From the NCBI RefSeq assembly GCF_002796975.1, contig NZ_PEKV01000005.1, positions 407,396-471,395 of the forward strand: a DNA stretch of 64,000 bases. Direction: 5' to 3'. The first letter of the stretch is position 1; each line of letters starts with the position of its first letter. Positions 40,168-50,281 of the stretch are shown one piece after another. This DNA comes from Ferrovibrio sp. Its GTDB lineage: Bacteria > Pseudomonadota > Alphaproteobacteria > Ferrovibrionales > Ferrovibrionaceae. The notes under the pieces are model-generated. The model did not search any database, was not told the origin of the DNA, and was given only the letters and a program-made list of their open reading frames with translations. The translations under genes were made by a program, and so were the position numbers.

Positions 40168-40735
40168 TAGATGAATCTGGTTGATTCTGTTGCATCCCGA
40201 AAAGTTTCCGGTCTCGTCTTAGTTTGACCTGCAGGTGACTATGAAGCCAGTGGAGTTGATGGCGCGAAATCAGGACCGCTGCACCTATAGAAAGCGCTTA
40301 ATAAGTATACCTCGCGCCAGACTGTAATCAGCATACCTATGTATGCAATGTGCGGACATCGGCACAGATCAAGATCAGCGCAATAGCAACATCGTGGGTT
40401 CGGAAATCTGAGCCTGAGAAAACATACTATGATGTATCCACCCACGCTTATCACGTTAGACAGGATCAACAAAAGCCGGAACCTTCGCGTCTCGTAAGCT
40501 CGGTCTTTCTGTACAGGTAGGCCCCCTCATCGGGACAATGTTTCTAGCATCAACAAAAGTAAGCTGTGAATCATAAGGCATTATGCGGAGGAAATGGGTA
40601 TGCCTCTGGAGGGGGCAGCAAGGGGGGATCAACTTGTAATTTCCAGGTAAACTTGGATCTGGTTAGGGTGGGAAAACGCGTAAGTGGTTCAGCACCGAAG
40701 CGGCTGCACTCCGAACTATATTGGGTGGCAAATTA

Positions 40736-43700
40736 ATGGAAAAACGTAGCTTGGTCCGTCCCAGCAGGGACGGGGATCAATTTCATTACCTATGGGCAGC
40801 GCGGCGATGCCTAAAGCTATTAGATCCAAACACCGATTTTGTCAGCATCACAATTGAGGCGTCGTCGAAGGACGATACTGACGGTGCCGTCGCTGAGAAA
40901 TCAGGAGAAGAAGTTATCGACATCGCGGAGTACTTTGGAGGTGCGAATATAAAAGAGGCAAAGTTGGTTCGTTACATGCAGCTCAAACATTCCACGCTGC
41001 ATGCGGATACCAATTGGACTGAAAGCGGGCTCAAGAAGACGATAGAAGGCTTCTCGAGGCGGTATAAATTCCTCTTAAAGTCGCATTCTGAAGCAGAGCT
41101 TGAGAATAAGCTTGAATTTCATTTCGTTACAAATAGGCCAATTAACATAAACATTTCCGAGACAATCAACGATGCGATAGCCGGCAGTTCATTCAGACAT
41201 TCAACTACGCACAAGAAATTCGAAAAAATTACCGGCCTAAAGGCAGAGAGCCTTTCTGCATTTTTAAAGAAAATATGTCTTGTAGATCGCCAGGACGATT
41301 ATTGGGAACAACGGCACATTCTTTCACAAGATGTGCGCGGATACTTACCAGACATGGATGCTGAGGCGCCGCTTAAACTTAAGGAACTAGTCACAAAGCG
41401 AGCGCTATCTGAGGGTGAGAGAAATCCATCCATCACAAAGATGGATGTACTGCGTGCGCTGGGTACTGACGAACACCAACTCTACCCGGCGCCGTGCCTT
41501 ATCAAGAGTCCAGAAAATGCTGTTGAGAGGGCATATGAAGGCCCGCTCGTGAACGAGATCTGCACAGCTGGATCGCCGGCCATAATTCACGCAAATGCGG
41601 GCGTCGGTAAATCAGTGTTTGCGTCGAAAATTCCCTTTTGGCTGCCACAAGGTTCGGTTTGCATAACATATGATTGCTTCGGCAATGGTCAGTATCGCAG
41701 TGCATCCGGATATAGACATCGACATAAAGATGCGCTTGTGCAGATTGCCAATGAGTTAGCGGCAAAAGGTCTCTGTCACCCTCTAATTCCAACGCCGATG
41801 GCAGACTCAGCAGCCTACATAAAGGCGTTTGTTCACCGTATAGAGCAGGCATCAAAATCGCTGCACCATGCTAATAGCGCTGCAGTTCTTTGTATTGTTA
41901 TAGACGCGGCAGATAATGCGCAAATGGCCGCAGAGGAGATTGGTGAGCATAGATCATTTGTAAAAGATCTTATCAGGGAAACCTTGCCCGATAATGTACG
42001 AACGGTCTTCCTATGCCGATCGCACAGGAAAGATATGTTGGATCCGCCAACACGCGCATTTGTACAGTCATTAAAACCATTTAATCTGCCTGAGACAACA
42101 TCTTTCCTGACCAAGACGTTTGCCGATGCGAGCCAAAGTGATGTTCAAGAGTTCCATTCCCTAAGTTCGGCAAATCCTCGTGTTCAGGCGCTGGCGCTTT
42201 CGCGGGGCCTATCACTTTTTGACACCTTAAAGATGCTTGGGCCGAACGCCACGACAGTTGAAGGTGTTATCGGGAGCATTTTAGAAAACGCAATTCAGAA
42301 ATTGAAAGAATCTAGTGGTCGTTATGAAAGAGAGCAGATCGAGAAAATTTGTACGGGTTTGGCCATACTTCGCCCCCTGATCCCAATCGCGACGCTATCG
42401 AAACTATCCAAGGTCCCAGAAGACGCGATCCACAGTTTCGCGACCGATCTAGGGCGTCCGCTATCGGTTATCGGCGAAACCATTCAATTTTACGATGAGC
42501 CGGCTGAAACCTGGTTCAGAGAAAGATTCAAGCCGTCACAGGACGGTATAAAAGAGTTTGTGAGAAATCTTCAGCCTCTAGCCGTAAGTAGTAGCTACGT
42601 TGCCTCTATCTTACCTCAGCTGATGCTCGAAGCCGAAATGTTTCCGGAGTTGGTGGAGCTAGCGCTGAGCTCGTCAGCTTTGCCAGACGAAGATCCGCTA
42701 TCTAAGCGCGACATTGAACTGCAAAGAATACAATTTGCACTGAAGGCAGGCCTTAGGTCACGCCGATATACGGATGCCGCAAAGCTAGCGTTAAAAGCTG
42801 GTGGTAAAACGGCGGGTGACGACCGCAAGCAAAAGCTACTCCAAGACAATACCGACCTAACTGCGACCTTTATCGACACCAACCAGCTGCAGGAGATCGT
42901 TTCCCGCAGAACATTCGAAGCGGATTGGTTGGGCGGTCATCATGTATATAATGCGGCCGTACTATCGGGCCGGGAAGAATTGCTCGGTGAGGCGAGAAGC
43001 CATTTAAGAATGGCTCATGAGTGGCTGAACAATTGGGATCAACTATCACGAGAAGAAAAGCAGCAGGAAGAGATTACCGACTCTGATATAGCGGCTTTAA
43101 TTTTCTCACATGTAAATATTGTTGGTCCTGCAAATGCAGCGCGCAATTTGGTCGGCTGGCGTCCCAGAAGCATATCCTTCAGAGTTGGGCGAGTTGTAAT
43201 ACGCCGTTTACTAGACCATGGGCGAGTAAACGATGCTATCGATCTAGTTAGGGCAGCTGGTAATAGCTTATGTCTTATTCTTGCCGCGGGAGTTGAACTG
43301 CGGGGTGTGCATGAATATCTGCCGGAAGATGTGGCGCGCCGGGCGTTCAGGCTCGTCCTAAGCACGAGAGTGCGTATAGCCGATCAGAATCGGCTTGATG
43401 TAAATGAAGATGCTCTAAATGCGATCACTGCTTTGGTCGAAAGCGCCTTAAGGCATAAGGTCTGCACACATGAAGCAGCAAGCAATGTGCTATTGCGATA
43501 TCTTCCACCGGCACCACCGCGGAGTATAACATCGCGTCACTCGGATGGAAGGTTTGTGCTATTTCGTGCCTACAGTCTAATTTCTGCATTAAATGGAAAA
43601 GTGGTTGAGCTTCGGGATATAGCTTACCCAGAACTCCAAACAGAACTTGAGAAGAAGCCGTCTCACTCAGAGTCACGCGAACTACAAGAGCTCAAAGCAG

Positions 43701-46700
43701 ATACGTCTGAAATTTTGCCATGGTACCGCCTATGGGCTCGCGTAACCGTGGGCGCAGTCGACTCCGGTGAACTAGACAGTGAGATTGAAAGCGCTGCCAA
43801 AGCCAGCAGAGATGGGCAACATTCCCCATATGGGAAAGACCCGCACCTGCCAAATCAGAAAGCATTAATCTGGCTTGAATGTTTACGCCTCTGCAGGTCG
43901 TTAAACGAAGAATCTGTAGCCAAATTTGAGGCTTGGAGATTGGGGCGTAATCAGCCGCTCTATACCCGAACACTAACTTCCTTGACGCGGCTAAGTGCCA
44001 CAAATGCGGAAGTTAAAGCGGTAGCCCTTAAATGGTCAATCGAGGCTTTCGATATTTCAAAGAGGTATAGGGGGGACGCGGAAGAGAAAGCCGAAGCCTA
44101 CATTGAGATATGCCGAGCGATCATATCTATCAGTAAAGACGACGCGAAATCTATTTTCCATGAGGCGGTCGAAGTTTCGAGCAAGATAGGTAGCGAGAAT
44201 GTTTCGCGATGGGAGGCAATCCTAGATCTCGCAGAGCGTGCTGCTGACCGTAGCCGACCAGCGCCAACCGTCGCATATAATTTTTCTAGATGCGCAGAAC
44301 TCACTTACGAGTACGTCGCGCGTGATAAATATTTCCATTGGTCGAGGACGGTGGAGGCACTATGCGGACTTTGCGCACCGTCCGCCCTAGCAATTATGAG
44401 CCGATGGCGAGACCGCGGATTTGGAGATTCCGAGCGTATTCTACCAATCTCAATTATGCGACTAATAGACCAGCGTTTCGTGAATGCTTTGGATGCGGCG
44501 CCGCTGTTGGCATATCGTGCTGAATGGCCATTTAAGGAGTTTTTGGATGCAGTTCTATCTCAATACACGCGAAAGATAGAGAAGCAAGCTGCAGCGGAAG
44601 CTCTATTTAGGTATATGAAATTTGACAGTGATGTCGCGGGCATTGAGGCCGTCATATCAAAACACGGCATATCATTAGAAGAGCTCAATAATCTTATTGA
44701 CTTCAATGCGCAGAAATTACCAGAGCGTGACGATATAGCTCCGATGATTCCTCGGGGGGAAGATGAACTAGAACAAGACAATGGATACTGGGGCGATATA
44801 TTCAGTGATGTCATTCTGACTGACTCAAATTCTCTTGCAGCTGCATACTCTGTCTTAAGAGACAGCGAACCTCCAATAGATCGCGAAGGTTTCTTTGTTC
44901 AGGCGATCAAGCGCATTCCGGTTGGACAAGAGGTGGCATTCGTTGCCGCTTTGGCAGATATTCATGAGATAAATCTATATACGTTTAGGTGGTTTCTAGG
45001 TGTTGTTCCCGATGATTGGAAGAAGAGGCCAGCCTTAACGCAGGCGCTCTGGAATCTAGTGAAAACCTTCGTTCGACGATACTGCATGCAGATCGTTAGA
45101 AACGACGAGTATGAAACATTACCGCTGAGTCTAGTTTCAAGTGTCTGTGACGTTAGCGAAAACGATGTCATCCAGGTGGCTTTGGATGCGATTGGGGAAA
45201 CGCATGAACTCGCCACGGCTAATCGACTTTTCTCACTTTTAAGCTTGTTAACGACAAAGCTGTCAGAGAATGAAGCCCTCGAGGCGCTGAGCTTTGGCTT
45301 ACAAGAATTCACGCCAATGCTTGAGGCCAAAGATGGCGATGGGCCATGGTCGCGGGCACTAAACCCGCCGCATGACGTAACGGCAGCTTTGGCTGGTTTC
45401 GTATGGGCTTCACTTGCAGTGCCCTCTCTGACCCTAAGATGGGAAGGGGCTCATGTGGTTGCAAATATAGTAAAGCATAATCGAACGGACCTGCTGGCCG
45501 CGATCATGAACCTGGCGCAACACCGGGTCGGTGGCGCATTCGTTGACGCAAGACTAGAATTTTACAAACTGCATGCATTGCAATGGCTGCTTATTGGTCT
45601 AGGGCGAGGGGTGGTAGAGAACCCAGCCGCACTGAAGCCTCACTCTCGGCAGATTGCAGAGTTGGCTCTGACAGAGCCGCATGTGCTCATTCGACAACTC
45701 GCAGCCCAGACGGCTCTGGCACTGAACGCAAAGGATTGCCTTGATGTGGCGAGCAATGTTGTCGACCGCCTATTCGCCGTAAATGTCTCGGCTTTTCCAA
45801 AATCAAGACAAGATCGCTTTAGCAGGACATACGATACAGAAGACGACTCATCTATATCAGATGATGATAAGTTCTACTTTGATCACGACGTTCAATCATA
45901 CTGGTATGAACCTCTTGCTGATGCATTCGGGTTGCGCAGAGGCGAAATTACCAAGCGCGCGCTGAGTGTCATTAGATTTGATTTGGCTTATGCAGGGCGT
46001 GGACGCTGGGACGAAGACGAGCGTGCTAACAGAAAGATATATAGTGATGGCGACACCTATCACTCCCACGGCGAGTATCCGCGAGAAGACACATTGGGCT
46101 TCTATCACGCCTATCATGCCATGATGATCGTGGCTGCTCAGCTTCTGGATACAACGCCAATTTATCAAAGCGGTAGTGACGAAGACGAAGAGGATTCATT
46201 TCAAGAATGGTTCAAACGTCACACGATGACACGGATAGATGGATATTGGCTTTGGGATCGACGGGATCTAGCTCCATTAGAACGTCCATCATGGCGATCG
46301 GACAAGAACTCAAAAGACATCTACAAAACAAAGAGCAAAGATTTTGACGAGGCTCTTACTTCAGAAGACTGCCTCAATCTGTGGGGGCATTGGAATTGGA
46401 TTGGGAGTTCTTGCGAGCAGCATATTAGTGTGGCCAGTGCACTTGTATCAAAAGATAAGTCTTCATCGTTGCTAAGGGCATTGAGCACTGTTGAAAGTGT
46501 CTATGATTACGCTATCCCAGCGGCGGGCAGCAGATTTGAGATCGACGCTTATGGATTTCATCTTTCAGGCTGGATCATATCGGATAACAACGACTCGGGG
46601 CTAGATCGCCATGATCGGTGGGCAGCGGAGATAGCTTATCCCGGCCCCAGGCCATCTACAGACATTGTTAACCTGATGGCCCTCGTGCCCGATCTAGAAA

Positions 46701-47002
46701 ATAGAACTTGGCGCGACAATGAGAATAGTTCAGCAATGTCGGCTCAAATTTGGGGACATTACCCAGAGAAACGCCGTGGCGAGAGAGAAAGTACTGAATC
46801 AGGCAGTCGTCTACAGGCTACTCGAGCCTTCTTGCGAGAACTTTTGTGTAAAGTCGATCAAGACCTTGTTGTGCAGGTTCAGATTAGAATGAGCCGCCGG
46901 TATAGGTCATACGAAAGCTATGACGATGACGAGAAAAGCGACACAAAAGCGAAGGCCAAAATCTACGTCTTCAAAGCAGACGGAAGTCTCACAACGCTCT
47001 GA
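40736..47002 (+). CDS. 2093-aa STAND-type NTPase with N-terminal nuclease-like (DUF4297/Cap4-like) domain; Avs-like antiphage protein candidate
   Basis: GDQFHYLWAARRCLKLL..., YMQLKHST, Walker A HANAGVGKSVFA, Walker B VLCIVIDAADNAQ, long helical-repeat-like C-terminus. Confidence 0.75.
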   Translation: MEKRSLVRPSRDGDQFHYLWAARRCLKLLDPNTDFVSITIEASSKDDTDGAVAEKSGEEVIDIAEYFGGANIKEAKLVRYMQLKHSTLHADTNWTESGLKKTIEGFSRRYKFLLKSHSEAELENKLEFHFVTNRPININISETINDAIAGSSFRHSTTHKKFEKITGLKAESLSAFLKKICLVDRQDDYWEQRHILSQDVRGYLPDMDAEAPLKLKELVTKRALSEGERNPSITKMDVLRALGTDEHQLYPAPCLIKSPENAVERAYEGPLVNEICTAGSPAIIHANAGVGKSVFASKIPFWLPQGSVCITYDCFGNGQYRSASGYRHRHKDALVQIANELAAKGLCHPLIPTPMADSAAYIKAFVHRIEQASKSLHHANSAAVLCIVIDAADNAQMAAEEIGEHRSFVKDLIRETLPDNVRTVFLCRSHRKDMLDPPTRAFVQSLKPFNLPETTSFLTKTFADASQSDVQEFHSLSSANPRVQALALSRGLSLFDTLKMLGPNATTVEGVIGSILENAIQKLKESSGRYEREQIEKICTGLAILRPLIPIATLSKLSKVPEDAIHSFATDLGRPLSVIGETIQFYDEPAETWFRERFKPSQDGIKEFVRNLQPLAVSSSYVASILPQLMLEAEMFPELVELALSSSALPDEDPLSKRDIELQRIQFALKAGLRSRRYTDAAKLALKAGGKTAGDDRKQKLLQDNTDLTATFIDTNQLQEIVSRRTFEADWLGGHHVYNAAVLSGREELLGEARSHLRMAHEWLNNWDQLSREEKQQEEITDSDIAALIFSHVNIVGPANAARNLVGWRPRSISFRVGRVVIRRLLDHGRVNDAIDLVRAAGNSLCLILAAGVELRGVHEYLPEDVARRAFRLVLSTRVRIADQNRLDVNEDALNAITALVESALRHKVCTHEAASNVLLRYLPPAPPRSITSRHSDGRFVLFRAYSLISALNGKVVELRDIAYPELQTELEKKPSHSESRELQELKADTSEILPWYRLWARVTVGAVDSGELDSEIESAAKASRDGQHSPYGKDPHLPNQKALIWLECLRLCRSLNEESVAKFEAWRLGRNQPLYTRTLTSLTRLSATNAEVKAVALKWSIEAFDISKRYRGDAEEKAEAYIEICRAIISISKDDAKSIFHEAVEVSSKIGSENVSRWEAILDLAERAADRSRPAPTVAYNFSRCAELTYEYVARDKYFHWSRTVEALCGLCAPSALAIMSRWRDRGFGDSERILPISIMRLIDQRFVNALDAAPLLAYRAEWPFKEFLDAVLSQYTRKIEKQAAAEALFRYMKFDSDVAGIEAVISKHGISLEELNNLIDFNAQKLPERDDIAPMIPRGEDELEQDNGYWGDIFSDVILTDSNSLAAAYSVLRDSEPPIDREGFFVQAIKRIPVGQEVAFVAALADIHEINLYTFRWFLGVVPDDWKKRPALTQALWNLVKTFVRRYCMQIVRNDEYETLPLSLVSSVCDVSENDVIQVALDAIGETHELATANRLFSLLSLLTTKLSENEALEALSFGLQEFTPMLEAKDGDGPWSRALNPPHDVTAALAGFVWASLAVPSLTLRWEGAHVVANIVKHNRTDLLAAIMNLAQHRVGGAFVDARLEFYKLHALQWLLIGLGRGVVENPAALKPHSRQIAELALTEPHVLIRQLAAQTALALNAKDCLDVASNVVDRLFAVNVSAFPKSRQDRFSRTYDTEDDSSISDDDKFYFDHDVQSYWYEPLADAFGLRRGEITKRALSVIRFDLAYAGRGRWDEDERANRKIYSDGDTYHSHGEYPREDTLGFYHAYHAMMIVAAQLLDTTPIYQSGSDEDEEDSFQEWFKRHTMTRIDGYWLWDRRDLAPLERPSWRSDKNSKDIYKTKSKDFDEALTSEDCLNLWGHWNWIGSSCEQHISVASALVSKDKSSSLLRALSTVESVYDYAIPAAGSRFEIDAYGFHLSGWIISDNNDSGLDRHDRWAAEIAYPGPRPSTDIVNLMALVPDLENRTWRDNENSSAMSAQIWGHYPEKRRGERESTESGSRLQATRAFLRELLCKVDQDLVVQVQIRMSRRYRSYESYDDDEKSDTKAKAKIYVFKADGSLTTL

Positions 47003-47663
47003 GGCGGTATTGGAGTTAGGGAAAGCTATTGTCGAGGACCTAAAACAAGCCACAAGAGGCGATGTTTTGGGGCGCTGGATGGCGCACTATGTCGCTGAAT
47101 GCATCGACAAAGCTCAGTCGGCGGAAAAGAACGAGAAATCCGAGCTTCAGAAGCATTGTTTTGAGACCATACTTCAGCTCTGGCGGCATCACGCAGAGTT
47201 ACCAAATGGCATGCGGCCGTTTGAAGAACTCGAGCCAATCATCCGCGCGCTAGAAAGCCTTGACCCAGAAAATACGTCGCCGCGGTACTTTCAATCTGTT
47301 CGCTCAAGAATGGTGGAAGTCGATCTCGGCGAAGAGACGCAGAAATGGGTCGAAACCATTAGTGGCATAGACTACACCGCCAGGATCTTGATCGAGTATT
47401 GTTTAAAATTGGCTGCACATTCGGCAATGCCAAAAGCTGAGAAGTGGGTGACTCTTGCTGCCGCAGCGGACGCATCAGGTGGGATACCCGAAGTTGTTAT
47501 AAAGTTTATTGGTAAGGATAGTGATCTCGACGATGAAGTCATGGACGATATTACTAGGAAGAAACTCCAAGAGCGCCTTGATCGCTTAAAGGCCTTTACG
47601 ACCATATCTAAGCGTTTAGCAAAGTTACTAGAAAACCAGTTGAAGATAGCGCCTACAAAGTAA
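46920..47663 (+). CDS. hypothetical protein overlapping the STAND gene by 83 bp
   Basis: intact 247-aa ORF in a different frame; same direction. Confidence 0.6.
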   Translation: MTMTRKATQKRRPKSTSSKQTEVSQRSEAVLELGKAIVEDLKQATRGDVLGRWMAHYVAECIDKAQSAEKNEKSELQKHCFETILQLWRHHAELPNGMRPFEELEPIIRALESLDPENTSPRYFQSVRSRMVEVDLGEETQKWVETISGIDYTARILIEYCLKLAAHSAMPKAEKWVTLAAAADASGGIPEVVIKFIGKDSDLDDEVMDDITRKKLQERLDRLKAFTTISKRLAKLLENQLKIAPTK

Positions 47664-47727
47664 GCAACAATGGCTGTTTTTTTACAGCGGCATCATGTGC
47701 GATTTTCTTGCGGCCTGGTTCTAATAG

Positions 47728-47742
47728 AGAAAATCTACTGAG
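47728..47742 (+). repeat. dispersed junction motif copy (agaaaatctactgag)
   Basis: intergenic. Confidence 0.6.
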
Positions 47743-47785
47743 TCGTTGGGATAAGCTTATAGACCTTGACCAGTGAGCGAGACGA

Positions 47786-50026
47786 ATGACGCTATTCACG
47801 ACAACCAACTACCCGATTAGTGCGCTGATCGGTGACATTGATCTCGGTAAGATTGGTTTGCCAGAGCTGCAGCGGCCATTTGTCTGGCCAAATGTCAATG
47901 TCCGGAATCTTTTCGATTCTCTGTATAGAGGCTTTCCCGCCGGCTTCTTGCTACTCTGGGAAACCGGCGCCGCAACAGAATTGAGGCGCATATCAGAAGA
48001 CCGAAGTGGAGTTGTGCCAAAGATTGCTATTGTCGATGGACAGCAACGTCTCACCTCGCTCTATGCGGTAATCCGCAATGCAGAAGTTTTACGTGCCGAT
48101 TTTAGACGTGAAAAAATCACTATAGCCTTTAACCCGCTTTCAGAGCGCTTCGACGTAGCAGATGCTGCCATTGAGAAGGATAAGGCCTACATACCTGATA
48201 TTTCGATTTTATGGGCGACTGGCGCAGACTTGTTCGCAATCGCCGATAACTATCTCACGGGGCTTTCTGTATCGAGAGAGCTAACCCAAGAGCAGAAGAA
48301 GAAGGTTCAGGCGGCAATCACACGGCTACAGAATCTGCCACAATACAATTTTACAGCCCTGACGCTCTCTTCTGGTGTTGACGCTGCGACTATTGCCGAG
48401 GTGTTCGTCCGCATAAACGGCGAGGGAAAGAAACTTAATCAAGCAGACTTTATCATGACGCTAATGTCCGTCTATTGGGATGAAGGGCGCGCAGCACTTG
48501 AAGGCTTTGCGCATGAGGCAACCAGGCCAACTAACGGACCGGCGTCATCGTTCAATCCATTTATTAAGCCGTCACCCGATCAATTGCTACGTGTCACCGT
48601 AGGTTTGGCTCTGAAGCGCGCTCGACTGGCAAGTGTTTATAGTGCGTTGCGCGGCAGAGATGCGCAGACCGGTGAAGACGACCCGCAGAAGCGTGAGCAG
48701 CAGTTCGATCTGTTAAAGCGGGCGCAGGCACACGCGCTAAACCTGGCAAATTGGCATCATTTTCTTGGCGCAATAGCTCTTGCTGGATATCGCGGCGAGA
48801 AGATGATTAGCTCTGAAGCGACTGTCATCTACTGCTACATCTTCTATCTGATCGGCGTCATCGACTATAAACTCGATAAGCAAGAGGTGAGACAGGTCAT
48901 CGCTGAATACTTCTTTATGGCGGCGTTGACCGGTCGCTATACGGCCTCACCAGAGACGCGTGTCGAGGCAGATCTGGCTACGTTGCGTAGTCAGAAGACT
49001 GGAGCGGCGTTTATCGAGAAGTTGCGCGAAATATGCCGCACTACTCTAACGGCTGACTACTGGAGCATTACTGTTCCGAATCAGCTGGCGACCTCTGCAG
49101 CGCGCAGCCCATCGCTTTTTGCGTACCTCGCATCTCTTATTGTTCTCGATGCAAGGGTTATGTTTAGCCGCGCAACAGTGGCAACATTGGTCGACCCACT
49201 AGTCAAGAGCACAAAGTCTGCAATTGAGTTGCACCATTTATTCCCACGCGGTTATCTCGAAGATATCGGCGTTACTGACAATAAGAAGGTCAACCAGATT
49301 GCGAATTTTGCACTGGTTGAATGGCCAGACAACCTAAGGATTGGCAAGCAAGCGCCGGCGGGTTATGCGCCGGGACTAGAGACGGATATCCTGCCCACCG
49401 AACGCGAGCCGATGTATTTCTGGCATGCCCTGCCACCGGTCTGGTGGACGCTAAGCTACGATCAATTTTTGATCGCCCGACGGTCAAAAATGGCTGCGGT
49501 TATCAAGAATGCCTGGGACAAGCTGACAGGGCAGCAGCAGCCGTTGGATGACAAAATTCACGTCGGCGAACTGATCGCTGCGGGTGAAAGCGACGGTGTT
49601 GAGTTCAAATCAACTCTGAGAATGAATCTGCATACCGGGCAGGTTGATGATAAAATGCAGGTCACCGCCCTTAAGACAATTGCAGGTTTCCTGAACGCAA
49701 AAGGCGGCACGCTTTTGATCGGTGTATCTGACGATGGTCAGGTTTTGGGCGTGAACGCGGACAATTTCAAAGACGAAGATAAAATGGGCCTGCATCTGGT
49801 CAATTTAATCAAGGAGCGCATTGGCGACCTCTTTATGCCGTTTGTTCACCCGCATTTTGAAGAGATGGATGGTCAGCGTGTCATGGTGATTCGGTGTGAG
49901 CGCGGTCCAAAGCCGGCCTTCGTCAAAGATGGCGACAAGCAACGGTTCTTTGTTCGAGGGGCGAATGCCACGCTAGAGCTGTCGGGGGCGGCAATGGCCG
50001 ATTATCTGAAAAGTCGGCCGGACTAA
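47786..50026 (+). CDS. DUF262/HNH (GmrSD-like) protein fused to a C-terminal AlbA_2 (Schlafen-like) domain
   Basis: LPELQRPFVWPNVNVRNLFDSLYRGFPAG; ELHHLFPRGYLE; ESDGVEFKSTLR...LLIGVSDDGQVLGV. Confidence 0.8.
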   Translation: MTLFTTTNYPISALIGDIDLGKIGLPELQRPFVWPNVNVRNLFDSLYRGFPAGFLLLWETGAATELRRISEDRSGVVPKIAIVDGQQRLTSLYAVIRNAEVLRADFRREKITIAFNPLSERFDVADAAIEKDKAYIPDISILWATGADLFAIADNYLTGLSVSRELTQEQKKKVQAAITRLQNLPQYNFTALTLSSGVDAATIAEVFVRINGEGKKLNQADFIMTLMSVYWDEGRAALEGFAHEATRPTNGPASSFNPFIKPSPDQLLRVTVGLALKRARLASVYSALRGRDAQTGEDDPQKREQQFDLLKRAQAHALNLANWHHFLGAIALAGYRGEKMISSEATVIYCYIFYLIGVIDYKLDKQEVRQVIAEYFFMAALTGRYTASPETRVEADLATLRSQKTGAAFIEKLREICRTTLTADYWSITVPNQLATSAARSPSLFAYLASLIVLDARVMFSRATVATLVDPLVKSTKSAIELHHLFPRGYLEDIGVTDNKKVNQIANFALVEWPDNLRIGKQAPAGYAPGLETDILPTEREPMYFWHALPPVWWTLSYDQFLIARRSKMAAVIKNAWDKLTGQQQPLDDKIHVGELIAAGESDGVEFKSTLRMNLHTGQVDDKMQVTALKTIAGFLNAKGGTLLIGVSDDGQVLGVNADNFKDEDKMGLHLVNLIKERIGDLFMPFVHPHFEEMDGQRVMVIRCERGPKPAFVKDGDKQRFFVRGANATLELSGAAMADYLKSRPD

Positions 50027-50105
50027 TAGCGGATGAGTACGGCTGTTGACTAAAGTTGGCCTTGCGGCCACCCGAGTGAAAAATAGCCGTTGGTCGAAGT
50101 AGAGC

Positions 50106-50122
50106 GGGGAAACTACTGAGGT
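50106..50122. repeat. dispersed junction motif, divergent copy (ggggaaactactgaggtag; CTAC-TGAG-GTAG hairpin)
   Basis: intergenic. Confidence 0.4.
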
Positions 50123-50281
50123 AGAATCTGCCAAGCCCTCCCTAACTTTGAGAGCCTAAACTTCTATCGGTTTCCCGCGCAAGTTGTTAAGAATGGTGCC
50201 GGGCTCGAATCAGGGCTTTTTAGAATCTGTGCGAGTGCGGATATGAAATTTATGGTCACGGTAGATCGATAGGCGACGATA

